Source: an uncultured Aquimarina sp.
GTDB lineage: Bacteria > Bacteroidota > Bacteroidia > Flavobacteriales > Flavobacteriaceae
Direction: 5' to 3'
NCBI GenBank assembly: GCA_947500505.1
Contig: CANMSL010000001.1
Coordinates: forward strand, 930,001 to 994,000
DNA: 64,000 nt
The translations under genes and the position numbers were made by a program. Below, in pieces: positions 44,179-51,534 of the stretch (its first letter is position 1; each line of letters opens with the position of its first letter). Under the pieces are notes generated by a model, which worked only from the letters and a program-made list of their open reading frames with translations, did no database searches and was not told where the DNA came from.

Positions 44179-45198
44179 ATGATCGACAAGATTAAAGAAT
44201 ACATTTCAGAAGTTGAGGATTTTACGGCAAAGACCAAAGAAGAGGTTGAAGCATTCAGAATAAAGTTTTCCGGTAAAAAAGGACTTGTTAACGATTTTTT
44301 TGCAGAATTCAGAAATATTGCAAATGACCAGAAGAAAGAATTCGGTCAAGCTATCAATGCTTTAAAAGTTGCAGCAGAACAAAAGGTCAAAGCCTTAAAA
44401 GATGAATTGGAATCCAAAGATGAAGATAAAGGAACTTATGGAGATTTAACACGACCTGCAGAACCAATTGCAATAGGGTCACATCATCCAATTTCTCTAG
44501 TGAAGAACCAAATTATTGATATCTTCTCGCGCATAGGTTTTAATGTTAGTGAAGGTCCGGAAGTAGAAGACGACTGGCATAATTTTACAGCACTTAATTT
44601 ACCAGAATATCACCCGGCACGTGATATGCAGGATACATTTTTTATACAAACGGATCCGGATATTTTGTTACGCACACATACATCTTCTGTACAAGTACGA
44701 TATATGGAAGAAAATAAACCACCAATAAGAACGATTTCTCCTGGCAGGGTGTATCGTAATGAGGCGATTTCTGCCAGGTCGCATTGTTTTTTTCACCAGG
44801 TAGAAGGATTGTATATTGATAAAGATGTTTCATTTGCTGATCTTAAGCAAACATTGCAATATTTTACAACAGAAATGTTTGGTAAGTCTAAGATAAGATT
44901 ACGCCCGTCGTATTTCCCTTTTACAGAACCAAGCGCCGAGGTAGATGTATATTGGGGACTAGAAACCGAAACAGATTATAAAATGACCAAAGGAACTGGT
45001 TGGTTAGAGATTATGGGATGCGGTATGGTAGATCCTAATGTATTAAAGAATTGTAATATAGACCCTGCGGTGTATAGTGGATTTGCTTTCGGAATGGGAA
45101 TAGATCGTATAGCACTGTTATTATACGGAATTTCTGATATCCGTATGTTAAGTGAAAATGATATACGGTTTCTTGAACAATTTAAGTCCGCGTTATAA
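44179..45198 (+). CDS. pheS: phenylalanyl-tRNA synthetase alpha subunit
   Basis: This is the catalytic subunit that charges tRNA-Phe. The 339-residue length is normal. An N-terminal coiled coil (about 1-85) is followed by the class II core, with DDWHNFTALNLPEYHPARDMQDTFF (near 130-155), LLRTHTSSVQVRYM, HCFFHQVEGLYID, and the motif-3 AFGMGIDRIALLLYGI near 310. pheT is not in this window next to it; the next gene starts directly after the stop. Confidence 0.97.
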   Translation: MIDKIKEYISEVEDFTAKTKEEVEAFRIKFSGKKGLVNDFFAEFRNIANDQKKEFGQAINALKVAAEQKVKALKDELESKDEDKGTYGDLTRPAEPIAIGSHHPISLVKNQIIDIFSRIGFNVSEGPEVEDDWHNFTALNLPEYHPARDMQDTFFIQTDPDILLRTHTSSVQVRYMEENKPPIRTISPGRVYRNEAISARSHCFFHQVEGLYIDKDVSFADLKQTLQYFTTEMFGKSKIRLRPSYFPFTEPSAEVDVYWGLETETDYKMTKGTGWLEIMGCGMVDPNVLKNCNIDPAVYSGFAFGMGIDRIALLLYGISDIRMLSENDIRFLEQFKSAL

Positions 45199-45594
45199 TT
45201 GAAAAAGGATATAGAAATACCCATCGTAAAAGACGTCTACATCGCTGTTATTAAGGAATGGAATGAAGAGTTTAGTGGACACGATTGGAATTCTTATATA
45301 ATTAATGATCAGGAGATTCCTATCGAGATGGTTTTTGTAGTGACAAAAGGATACGATACCGAGAGAAAAACTTCTTTACTCAGGCACGGAATAGGAACTG
45401 TAAATGCTAAGTCATCTGCTAAAATCGAAATGATTCAGGAGGAATTATTTGTTATGAATAACGAATTCTCTGTGACCTTCTTCTCAGAAGGAAAATTATA
45501 TGACAAGAAGTATCTTTTTAGAAAAAATACCATTAATGAAAATGCTTTTCGAGACCTTCCGGTAATGGAACAACGAGGAGTATTGGTTTCTTAA
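45199..45594 (+). CDS. conserved hypothetical protein downstream of pheS (131 aa)
   Basis: The frame starts with TTG at 45199, immediately after the pheS stop, and reads KKDIEIPIVKDVYIAVIKEWNEEFSGHDWNSY. The protein is soluble, with mixed alpha/beta prediction and a VVTKGYDTERKTSLLRHGIGTV block. It is translated with pheS and probably conserved in Flavobacteriia next to it. No function is known. Confidence 0.75.
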   Translation: MKKDIEIPIVKDVYIAVIKEWNEEFSGHDWNSYIINDQEIPIEMVFVVTKGYDTERKTSLLRHGIGTVNAKSSAKIEMIQEELFVMNNEFSVTFFSEGKLYDKKYLFRKNTINENAFRDLPVMEQRGVLVS

Positions 45595-45762
45595 ACTTTT
45601 TTTTAACATATTTTAGTTAAATAACCTGATCAAAAACAGGTATTAGCCCCGTGACTCTGGCTTAAACAGGTAGTACTTTAGCGTCATATTTCCCGTTTTT
45701 AAATTTATTACAAAAAGACAACTCCTTAAAGTAATTGGTAATAAAGAGTTGTTGCAACATAT

Positions 45763-45806
45763 ATCCCCATAACGATTGGAAAGCCAACGCCAATTGTAAT
45801 GGGGAT
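45763..45806 (+). promoter_or_regulatory. leader hairpin upstream of a lipoprotein gene
   Basis: ATCCCCATAACGATTGG (45763-45779) pairs with CCAATTGTAATGGGGAT (45790-45806), with one wobble and one mismatch, and is followed by TCTTATTCTAATCTT. It ends 28 bp before the start at 45835. It resembles an intrinsic terminator in a leader, suggesting attenuation; it may also be the end of an upstream transcript. Confidence 0.5.
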
Positions 45807-45834
45807 TCTTATTCTAATCTTAAAACCAAATAAA

Positions 45835-46458
45835 ATGAAAAAAGTAATTTTTTTATCAGTAGTAGTAATCGCCTTTAGTATTTTGTTTTCCTGCGAAAAG
45901 GAAACAGTAGGGGAAACAAATTCTATCTTAGAGATAGATGAAATTAATGAACAAACAGAAGTAGATGGTAAATGGGTCTCTTACAGGTGCTTTTATGTTT
46001 TTGAAAGAGGACTTAGATTTCAAGGAAGATGTTTGTCCTCAAATATCGGGATTTGCAGATTCGAAAGAATATGCATTCCTATCTTCTATGATCCATGTTG
46101 GATAGTACCTTGCTGGATTGATATTTTTGATCCTTGGATTATTTATGAAAAGATTGATCCTATAGATTTCCTTTCTTTTAGAGATAAATTAGAATTGGAT
46201 ATTAATCCTAGAGAGCACTCAATTCCATTTGCATTAAATGAACGGATAGCCGGACTTCAATTTTATGAAGATGAAGGTTTGTTCAAAGATAATGTATTTA
46301 CAGTAGAAGATTCATTAATTCTTGATGCGGAAGTTTCTAAAGAATTAGGATTACAAGGTAATGTTGTAAAGGCTGGTAAATACCCGGTGATTGTTAACAA
46401 GGAAAACGGCACATTTAATGTCATACTTTCTGTGGAAAAAGGATTTGAACGACAGTAG
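45835..46458 (+). CDS. lipoprotein, paralogue of the product at 48612-49310
   Basis: The start at 45835 (MKKVIFLSVVVIAFSILFSC, Cys20 as lipobox cysteine) is preferred to the upstream ATG at 45799. The 207-residue product has a Cys-rich middle (YRCFYVF; RCLSSNIGICRFERICIP; DPCWIVPCW) and a conserved C-terminal domain with SIPFALNERIAGLQFYED, ILDAEVSKELGLQGNVVKAG and KYPVIVNKENGTFNVILS. The same blocks occur in the second lipoprotein beyond blaI. The family is unknown to me. It lies convergent to blaR1. Confidence 0.8.
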   Translation: MKKVIFLSVVVIAFSILFSCEKETVGETNSILEIDEINEQTEVDGKWVSYRCFYVFERGLRFQGRCLSSNIGICRFERICIPIFYDPCWIVPCWIDIFDPWIIYEKIDPIDFLSFRDKLELDINPREHSIPFALNERIAGLQFYEDEGLFKDNVFTVEDSLILDAEVSKELGLQGNVVKAGKYPVIVNKENGTFNVILSVEKGFERQ

Positions 46459-46481
46459 ATAAATAGATGTTGGCTATTAGT

Positions 46482-46517
46482 AAAGGCTGGTAGAGTTTAA
46501 GTACTCTATCAGCCTTT
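46482..46517. terminator. bidirectional hairpin terminator
   Basis: AAAGGCTG...TAGAGT pairs with ACTCTA...CAGCCTTT between the convergent lipoprotein and blaR1 genes, with A/T tails on both sides. Confidence 0.7.
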
Positions 46518-46545
46518 TACTTTATCTTGAATTAAAGATATAAGT

Positions 46546-47994
46546 TTATTCTTTTATCTCAAAAACGATGGGTAGTGAATACATTACACCAACATTAACT
46601 CCATCCTGTACTCCTGGTGTCATCTTGGGTAATTCGTTAATAACACGAATCGCTTCGGCTTCTAATTGTGGATGAGGAGCTCTTGCTGCAATGTTTACAA
46701 CATTACCCTTGTTATCAATTTTGAATTTCACATACATTTTTAGACGCCCAGTAAGGCCGGATTCTTTTCCTAGATTAGTATTGAATTTACTTCCAACTAA
46801 CTGGTTAACATTTTTGGAAAAACACTTTTTTGCCTCCGCTTGTGATAAATTTTCGCAGCCTGGATACACAGGAATTTTTTCTATAACCCCAAAAGGAATT
46901 TCGGCATCAGCTACTACATCCTCGAAGAATGGTTCTGAAAAGCCATTTTCTGTGGTTAACAGCAGTAAGCCTTTTAACGCTTTTCTTTCTTGTTCTGTCA
47001 TTTCTCCTTTTACAGCAATAGACTCTTTTAATACTGAAATATTATGCAATATTAAACTTTCAGATTTTGATACATTGTCTGAGTTGTTCGCTAATTGAGC
47101 ATTAGCATCTTCGGTACAAGAAGTATATATTAACATCATACACACTAGAGGTAATAATAACAAATACTTTAATTGAAAGATTTTTTTTGATTTTGATTTT
47201 TGTAACATAACGATTCGCTTTTTAATTAATGAATGATTAAAAAATGGATTAATAAATGAAATTTTTTCTGTTTGAAATATCTGTGATAACAAATCCTGAT
47301 AATAATCTTTTTTGTTAGTTTTAGCAACAGCTTTGGCATCTGCAATGTATTCCTGAAGCACAGCCATTCTGCTTTGAAAAATATATATAAGCGGATTAAA
47401 CCAGAATAGAATTCGTAATATTTCAAAAAACAAGAGATCAATCGAGTGATATTCATTAATATGAATTTTCTCGTGTAATAAAATATTTCTTTTTTTTACT
47501 TCTGAAATAGACTCTCCAATAAAAATGAAATGGAAGAAGGTGAAAACGGTTGTACTATCAGGAATATAAATCAAGCGTATGTTGCCAACTTTAGCAGCGT
47601 TCCCCATTTTTTTTAATTTAAGAATTTTATAGAACTTATAACAGAAAATGGACAAACTAACTATGAATCCCAGGCACCATAAGTATTGAAATATCTTTGA
47701 TAGAGTAAGATATTCAGAAAATGAAGCCGTTGCTCCTATAACTACTTCAGAAAGGGTTGTTTCTGGAGTTGACGAATTACCGATTAAGACAGTTGGTAAT
47801 TGAATAATATACTGTTCAGGTATATATTCTTTTACCAATCTAATTTTGAAAAATGGTAATACAAAACTAAGAATGGGAGTGAAAATAAGATAGACGCGAT
47901 TCCAATTATAAAATGTTTCATGTTTAAGAAAGAGATCGTATACTATCAGAAACAATAGCTGAAATGCCAGCGTTTGTAGGACAAAATGTATCAT
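46546..47994 (-). CDS. BlaR1/MecR1-type M56 peptidase sensor with TonB-like C-terminus
   Basis: The start at 47994 (MIHFVLQTLAFQLLFLIVYDLFL) is used because the upstream codons overlap blaI. The 482-residue protein has four membrane spans, the M56 zinc motif HEKIH (174-178, LLHEKIHINEYHSID) between spans, and a C-terminal extracytoplasmic part ending in a TonB-type domain (TGRLKMYVKFKIDNKGNVVNI; ELPKMTPGVQDG). There is no penicillin-binding sensor domain; the TonB-like domain replaces it, as is common in Bacteroidota. It lies 1 bp after blaI and presumably cleaves or signals to BlaI. Confidence 0.9.
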   Translation of the reverse strand: MIHFVLQTLAFQLLFLIVYDLFLKHETFYNWNRVYLIFTPILSFVLPFFKIRLVKEYIPEQYIIQLPTVLIGNSSTPETTLSEVVIGATASFSEYLTLSKIFQYLWCLGFIVSLSIFCYKFYKILKLKKMGNAAKVGNIRLIYIPDSTTVFTFFHFIFIGESISEVKKRNILLHEKIHINEYHSIDLLFFEILRILFWFNPLIYIFQSRMAVLQEYIADAKAVAKTNKKDYYQDLLSQIFQTEKISFINPFFNHSLIKKRIVMLQKSKSKKIFQLKYLLLLPLVCMMLIYTSCTEDANAQLANNSDNVSKSESLILHNISVLKESIAVKGEMTEQERKALKGLLLLTTENGFSEPFFEDVVADAEIPFGVIEKIPVYPGCENLSQAEAKKCFSKNVNQLVGSKFNTNLGKESGLTGRLKMYVKFKIDNKGNVVNIAARAPHPQLEAEAIRVINELPKMTPGVQDGVNVGVMYSLPIVFEIKE

Positions 47995-47995
47995 A

Positions 47996-48358
47996 TTATT
48001 CTTCTTTTTTATTAATTTCTCGCATTGCCGCTTCCATTTCTGCAATACTGATATCGTTTTTCTTCATAAAAAAAGAAACCATACTTTTAAATGAACCCTG
48101 AAAATACCCGTCAATTAGCTTATTAATACTCTGATTACTATACTCCGATTTCTTGACAAATGGTATATAAATATGTATTCTTCCTTCCTTTCTATAATGT
48201 ACAAAGCCTTTTTCTTCTAATATCCTTACGATAGTAGAAACGGTATTATAAGCTGGTTTAGGTTCTGGTAATTGTTCAAGAATAGCAAGAACACTACCTT
48301 CTTCTAAATCCCATAGGATTTTCATGATGTCTTCTTCTGCTTTGGTCAGTTGTTTCAT
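47996..48358 (-). CDS. BlaI/MecI/CopY-family repressor
   Basis: The 120-residue winged-helix repressor has the BlaI start MKQLTKAEEDIMKILWDLEEGSVLAILEQLPEPKPAYNTVSTIVRILEEKGFVHYRKEG and the C-terminal dimerisation part. It forms an operon with the M56 sensor. Three AAACTA-N6-TAGTTT dyads lie directly upstream of its start and are likely operators. The divergent lipoprotein gene starts 254 bp away, so both may be controlled by it. Confidence 0.93.
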   Translation of the reverse strand: MKQLTKAEEDIMKILWDLEEGSVLAILEQLPEPKPAYNTVSTIVRILEEKGFVHYRKEGRIHIYIPFVKKSEYSNQSINKLIDGYFQGSFKSMVSFFMKKNDISIAEMEAAMREINKKEE

Positions 48359-48379
48359 ATAATCTGCTTTTAAGAATTC

Positions 48380-48447
48380 AAACTAAATCCTTAGTTTGAG
48401 AATGCTAATATAAACTATTTTTTTAGTTCAAACTATTTTTTTAGTTT
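48380..48447. promoter_or_regulatory. three AAACTA-N6-TAGTTT dyads, candidate BlaI operators
   Basis: Dyads lie at 48380-48397 (perfect, with outer C/G pair), 48412-48429 (one end base differs) and 48430-48447 (perfect); the last two are directly adjacent. They begin 22 bp upstream of the blaI start. Repeated symmetric sites before a BlaI-type gene are what an autoregulated operator would look like. The sequence differs from the TACAnATGTA operator of firmicute BlaI/MecI. Confidence 0.55.
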
Positions 48448-48528
48448 TAATTTTATAAATAAGGGAATATTTATTATTTTTTTGACAGAAGATGTTTACC
48501 TTTTCCTGAAGTCGACACTAATGATAAA

Positions 48529-48580
48529 AGAACCTCTACTGACCACTGCTATTAATAGCTGAAGATGGTCTGGAGGTTCT
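48529..48580 (+). promoter_or_regulatory. leader hairpin upstream of the second lipoprotein gene
   Basis: AGAACCTC (48529-48536) pairs with GAGGTTCT (48573-48580), and GACCA (48541-48545) pairs with TGGTC (48566-48570). ATTTTTACTTTT follows. It ends 31 bp before the start codon, similar in placing to the hairpin at 45763-45806 before the paralogous gene. Confidence 0.5.
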
Positions 48581-48611
48581 ATTTTTACTTTTAACTTAAA
48601 ACCATGTAATC

Positions 48612-49310
48612 ATGAAAAAACAATCATTAGTAATTATCGGGGCAATGTTGATTTCTTTATCAGCCTGTCAAAAAGAAAACATTGCAGAAGAGGTAGAAGC
48701 TTCTGAAACGATTATAGAACAGGATAATTTTTATGCACAAGAAAAAGCATCCGGTGAGTTCTGTAAATTTACACTTCTGTTTAATTTTAAGAATGATAGT
48801 GATGACATTACAGGAGAACAAACTTGTGAGTATTCTCCAGGTGATGTATGTGTAAGGGTAGAGTGCCTGCCTAATCCTTTTATTGAAATAAATCTCCCTC
48901 CTATACTATGGGATCCTTGTCTGCTGGTTCCTTGTGATTTAGAATTTGGAAATCCTTGGGTAATACAGGATAGAGTTGATCCTCGAGAATTCAGGTCCAT
49001 TAAGGATGCTTATCAATTAAAAATCGATGAAAAGATTGAAGGTATCCCGTTTGTATTAAATAAAGATGTGTTTGGAGTGCAATTTTATACCCAGCCGCAG
49101 CCTAGTTTTAATGTAAATGAGATAACTTATGGAGAGCCAAGTCCACAACCAAATATATTCTACCTTGAAAATAAAATTGTTCTAGACCGTGAAGTAGCCA
49201 AAAAAATGGGTCTAAAAGGGAACATCATCAAACCCGGGAAGTATCCAATAATCTTCAATAAAGAAAATAGATCCCACAACGTTTTATTTACAATTGAAAA
49301 AGGATTTTAA
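48612..49310 (+). CDS. lipoprotein, paralogue of the product at 45835-46458
   Basis: The 232-residue product has a lipoprotein signal (MKKQSLVIIGAMLISLSAC, Cys19), a Cys-rich middle with CEYSPGDVCVRVECLP and DPCLLVPCD, and a C-terminal domain with GIPFVLNKDVFGVQFYT, IVLDREVAKKMGLKGNIIK, PGKYPIIFNKENRSHNVLFT. The shared pattern with the first paralogue is DPC.(L/I)VPC, IPF.LN, GL.GN..K.GKYP.I.NKEN and EKGF. It is divergent from blaI and probably under its control. Function is unknown. Confidence 0.8.
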   Translation: MKKQSLVIIGAMLISLSACQKENIAEEVEASETIIEQDNFYAQEKASGEFCKFTLLFNFKNDSDDITGEQTCEYSPGDVCVRVECLPNPFIEINLPPILWDPCLLVPCDLEFGNPWVIQDRVDPREFRSIKDAYQLKIDEKIEGIPFVLNKDVFGVQFYTQPQPSFNVNEITYGEPSPQPNIFYLENKIVLDREVAKKMGLKGNIIKPGKYPIIFNKENRSHNVLFTIEKGF

Positions 49311-49326
49311 GAATAGTTAGATTTTA

Positions 49327-49366
49327 AAATAAAGGCAGGTTTTTGTGCAAAAACCTGCCTTTATTT
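49327..49366. terminator. strong hairpin terminator after the lipoprotein gene
   Basis: AAATAAAGGCAGGTTTTT (49327-49344) pairs perfectly over 18 bp with 49349-49366, with loop GTGC, and has A/T-rich ends. It is 16 bp after the stop codon. Confidence 0.8.
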
Positions 49367-49602
49367 CATAGAACAATTATTATAGGTATTCTAAGGTACG
49401 TTAATACTATATGAATTCAATTTAATGATTAATTCAGAAAATTGTTTTTCAATCGATTATGTTGTTATAGAACAACAGTGTCCTCACCCGGTCTGTCCTC
49501 CAAAGAAAAGGAGCTAAAAGTCCCTCTTTTGAAGAGGGAATTAGGCAGATGCTTTTTTAGTGCATTTTTTAATTTTAAATTGCTGTTTGATACGAAAATA
49601 AG

Positions 49603-50571
49603 TTAATACCCAACTTTTTCACGCACTCTGGAAAGCACTTTCGACGCCACGTCGGATGCTTTTTTTGCACCAATGGCCAACGCCTTATCCACTTCTTCCA
49701 GATTTTCCATATAATAACTATAGCGGGTACGTTGTTCAGAGAATTTGTTGATCAATAGTTCGTATAAAGCTTGTTTTGCATGACCATATCCATAATTCCC
49801 ACCAAGATAATTTGCACGCATTTCAGATAATTGATCTTCTGTTGCAACTAATTGGTATAATGCAAAAACATTACAGGTATCAGGATTTTTTGGTTCTTCT
49901 AATGGTGTGCTGTCCGTTTGGATCGACATAATATCTTTACGCAGTTTTTTATCCGGCAAAAACAGATTGATGGTATTACCTTTGGATTTACTCATTTTTG
50001 CACCATCAGTTCCAGGAACATACATGGTTTCTTTGTGAAATTGTGCTTTTGGTAAAATAAACACTTCTCCGATCTGATTATGAATACGCTCTGCTACATT
50101 TCGTGTCATTTCTATGTGTTGTTCCTGATCTTTTCCTACAGGTACAATCTCCGCATCATATAGCAGGATATCAGCAGCCATTAACATTGGATAGGTAAAT
50201 AAGCCAGCATTAACGTCTTCTAATCTGTCCGCCTTATCTTTAAAGGAGTGAGCAAGGGTCAATCGCTGGTAAGGAAAAAAACAACTTAAGTACCAGGACA
50301 ATTCTGTTACCATAGGGATATCACTCTGACGATAAAAGACCGTTTTTTCAATATCTAAACCAAAAGCAAGCCAGGTTGCTGCAGTAGAGTAGGTGTTTTC
50401 TCTTAAAATTTTGGCATCCTTAATTTGCGTTAAAGAATGCATATCTGCAATAAATAAAAAGGAGTCATTCTCTGGTTGGTTAGCCATATTGATAGCCGGA
50501 ATAATTGCTCCTAATAAGTTTCCTAAATGAGGTGTTCCTGTGCTTTGGACTCCTGTTAGAATTCTTGCCAT
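49603..50571 (-). CDS. trpS: tryptophanyl-tRNA synthetase
   Basis: The start at 50571 (MARILTGVQSTGTPHLGN) gives the usual 322 residues. The ATG at 50622 would add a 17-residue extension. The enzyme loads Trp onto its tRNA in the cytoplasm. The HIGH-type motif is PHLGN near residue 14, the KMSKS motif is AKMSKSKGN (near 192-200), and the typical DMHSLTQ and GKDQEQHIEMTR blocks are present. It is divergently transcribed from the acyltransferase gene. Confidence 0.97.
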   Translation of the reverse strand: MARILTGVQSTGTPHLGNLLGAIIPAINMANQPENDSFLFIADMHSLTQIKDAKILRENTYSTAATWLAFGLDIEKTVFYRQSDIPMVTELSWYLSCFFPYQRLTLAHSFKDKADRLEDVNAGLFTYPMLMAADILLYDAEIVPVGKDQEQHIEMTRNVAERIHNQIGEVFILPKAQFHKETMYVPGTDGAKMSKSKGNTINLFLPDKKLRKDIMSIQTDSTPLEEPKNPDTCNVFALYQLVATEDQLSEMRANYLGGNYGYGHAKQALYELLINKFSEQRTRYSYYMENLEEVDKALAIGAKKASDVASKVLSRVREKVGY

Positions 50572-50645
50572 AGTGATTTTATAGTTTCTCGCAAAGGTAA
50601 TTTTTTTGTTCACATACCTCAAACCAATTGTGTATTTTTGAAGTT

Positions 50646-51386
50646 ATGTTTATCATACGATATATACTAATCCTTCTTTGGCGTATTTGGTTTTATGTGT
50701 TGATGGGAATCCCTATTATTATTATGTTTCCTGTTTTACTAATACTGACATCAAAAGAACAATGGTATCCACAGTTTTTTGTGGCAGCAAGGTTTTGGGC
50801 TAAAATTGTTTTATATGGTACTGGTTTTGTTCCCAGGGTCAAAAAAGAACATAAAGTGGATACGAATAAGAGCTATATGTTTGTTGCCAATCATACTTCG
50901 ATGGCCGATATTATGTTAATGCTTTTTTGTGTAAAGAATCCTTTTGTTTTTGTGGGGAAAAAAGAACTGGCCAAGATTCCTGTATTTGGTTTTTTCTATA
51001 AACGTACCTGTATACTCGTAGATAGAAATAGTCAAAAAAGCAGAAAAGAAGTTTTTGACCGTGCGCAAGCAAGGTTACAAGACGGGACAAGCATTTGTAT
51101 ATTTCCTGAAGGTGGAGTTCCTGAAGATGAATCTATAATATTGGATGAATTTAAAGATGGAGCTTTTAGATTAGCGATTGATCATCAGATTCCAATTTTG
51201 CCAATAACATTTCTAGATAATAAAAAACGATTTTCATACACTTTTTTTAGTGGAAGTCCTGGAATAATGCGAGCTTTTATTCATAAAGAAATTCCGACAA
51301 AAGGATTGACACAGGATGACAAAAAAAACCTAAGAATTACAACACGTGGTGTGATATTGGATAAACTGAAGTCTAATCAATTTTAA
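50646..51386 (+). CDS. 1-acyl-sn-glycerol-3-phosphate acyltransferase family
   Basis: The start at 50646 (MFIIRYILILLWRIWFYVLM) removes six poor residues from the 50628 start. The 246-residue protein has two N-terminal membrane spans and the acyltransferase motifs NHTSMADIM (the NHxxxxD motif near 83) and FPEGGVPEDE (the FPEG motif near 158). It is a PlsC-like enzyme that makes phosphatidic acid in the membrane. TATTTTTG at 50632-50639 could be its -7 element. Confidence 0.92.
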   Translation: MFIIRYILILLWRIWFYVLMGIPIIIMFPVLLILTSKEQWYPQFFVAARFWAKIVLYGTGFVPRVKKEHKVDTNKSYMFVANHTSMADIMLMLFCVKNPFVFVGKKELAKIPVFGFFYKRTCILVDRNSQKSRKEVFDRAQARLQDGTSICIFPEGGVPEDESIILDEFKDGAFRLAIDHQIPILPITFLDNKKRFSYTFFSGSPGIMRAFIHKEIPTKGLTQDDKKNLRITTRGVILDKLKSNQF

Positions 51387-51420
51387 CAAACGTTTTTTTA
51401 ATCAAACCTATTTAAAAACA

Positions 51421-51448
51421 AAAGCTGTTCCTCCCCAGAAACAGCTTT
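51421..51448. terminator. bidirectional hairpin terminator
   Basis: AAAGCTGTT (51421-51429) pairs with AACAGCTTT (51440-51448) between the convergent acyltransferase and anti-sigma/barrel genes. Confidence 0.65.
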
Positions 51449-51534
51449 GTCATCATTGCTTCCCTAGAGCAACAATTCAACCTAACCAACTAAAATAACC
51501 TAAAACACATTTAGTCATTTATCATTTCTTTGTT

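Noticed and set aside
46546..48358. Beta-lactam resistance operon
   Set aside because: blaI and blaR1-type genes are present, but there is no beta-lactamase or resistant PBP nearby and the sensor lacks a penicillin-binding domain.
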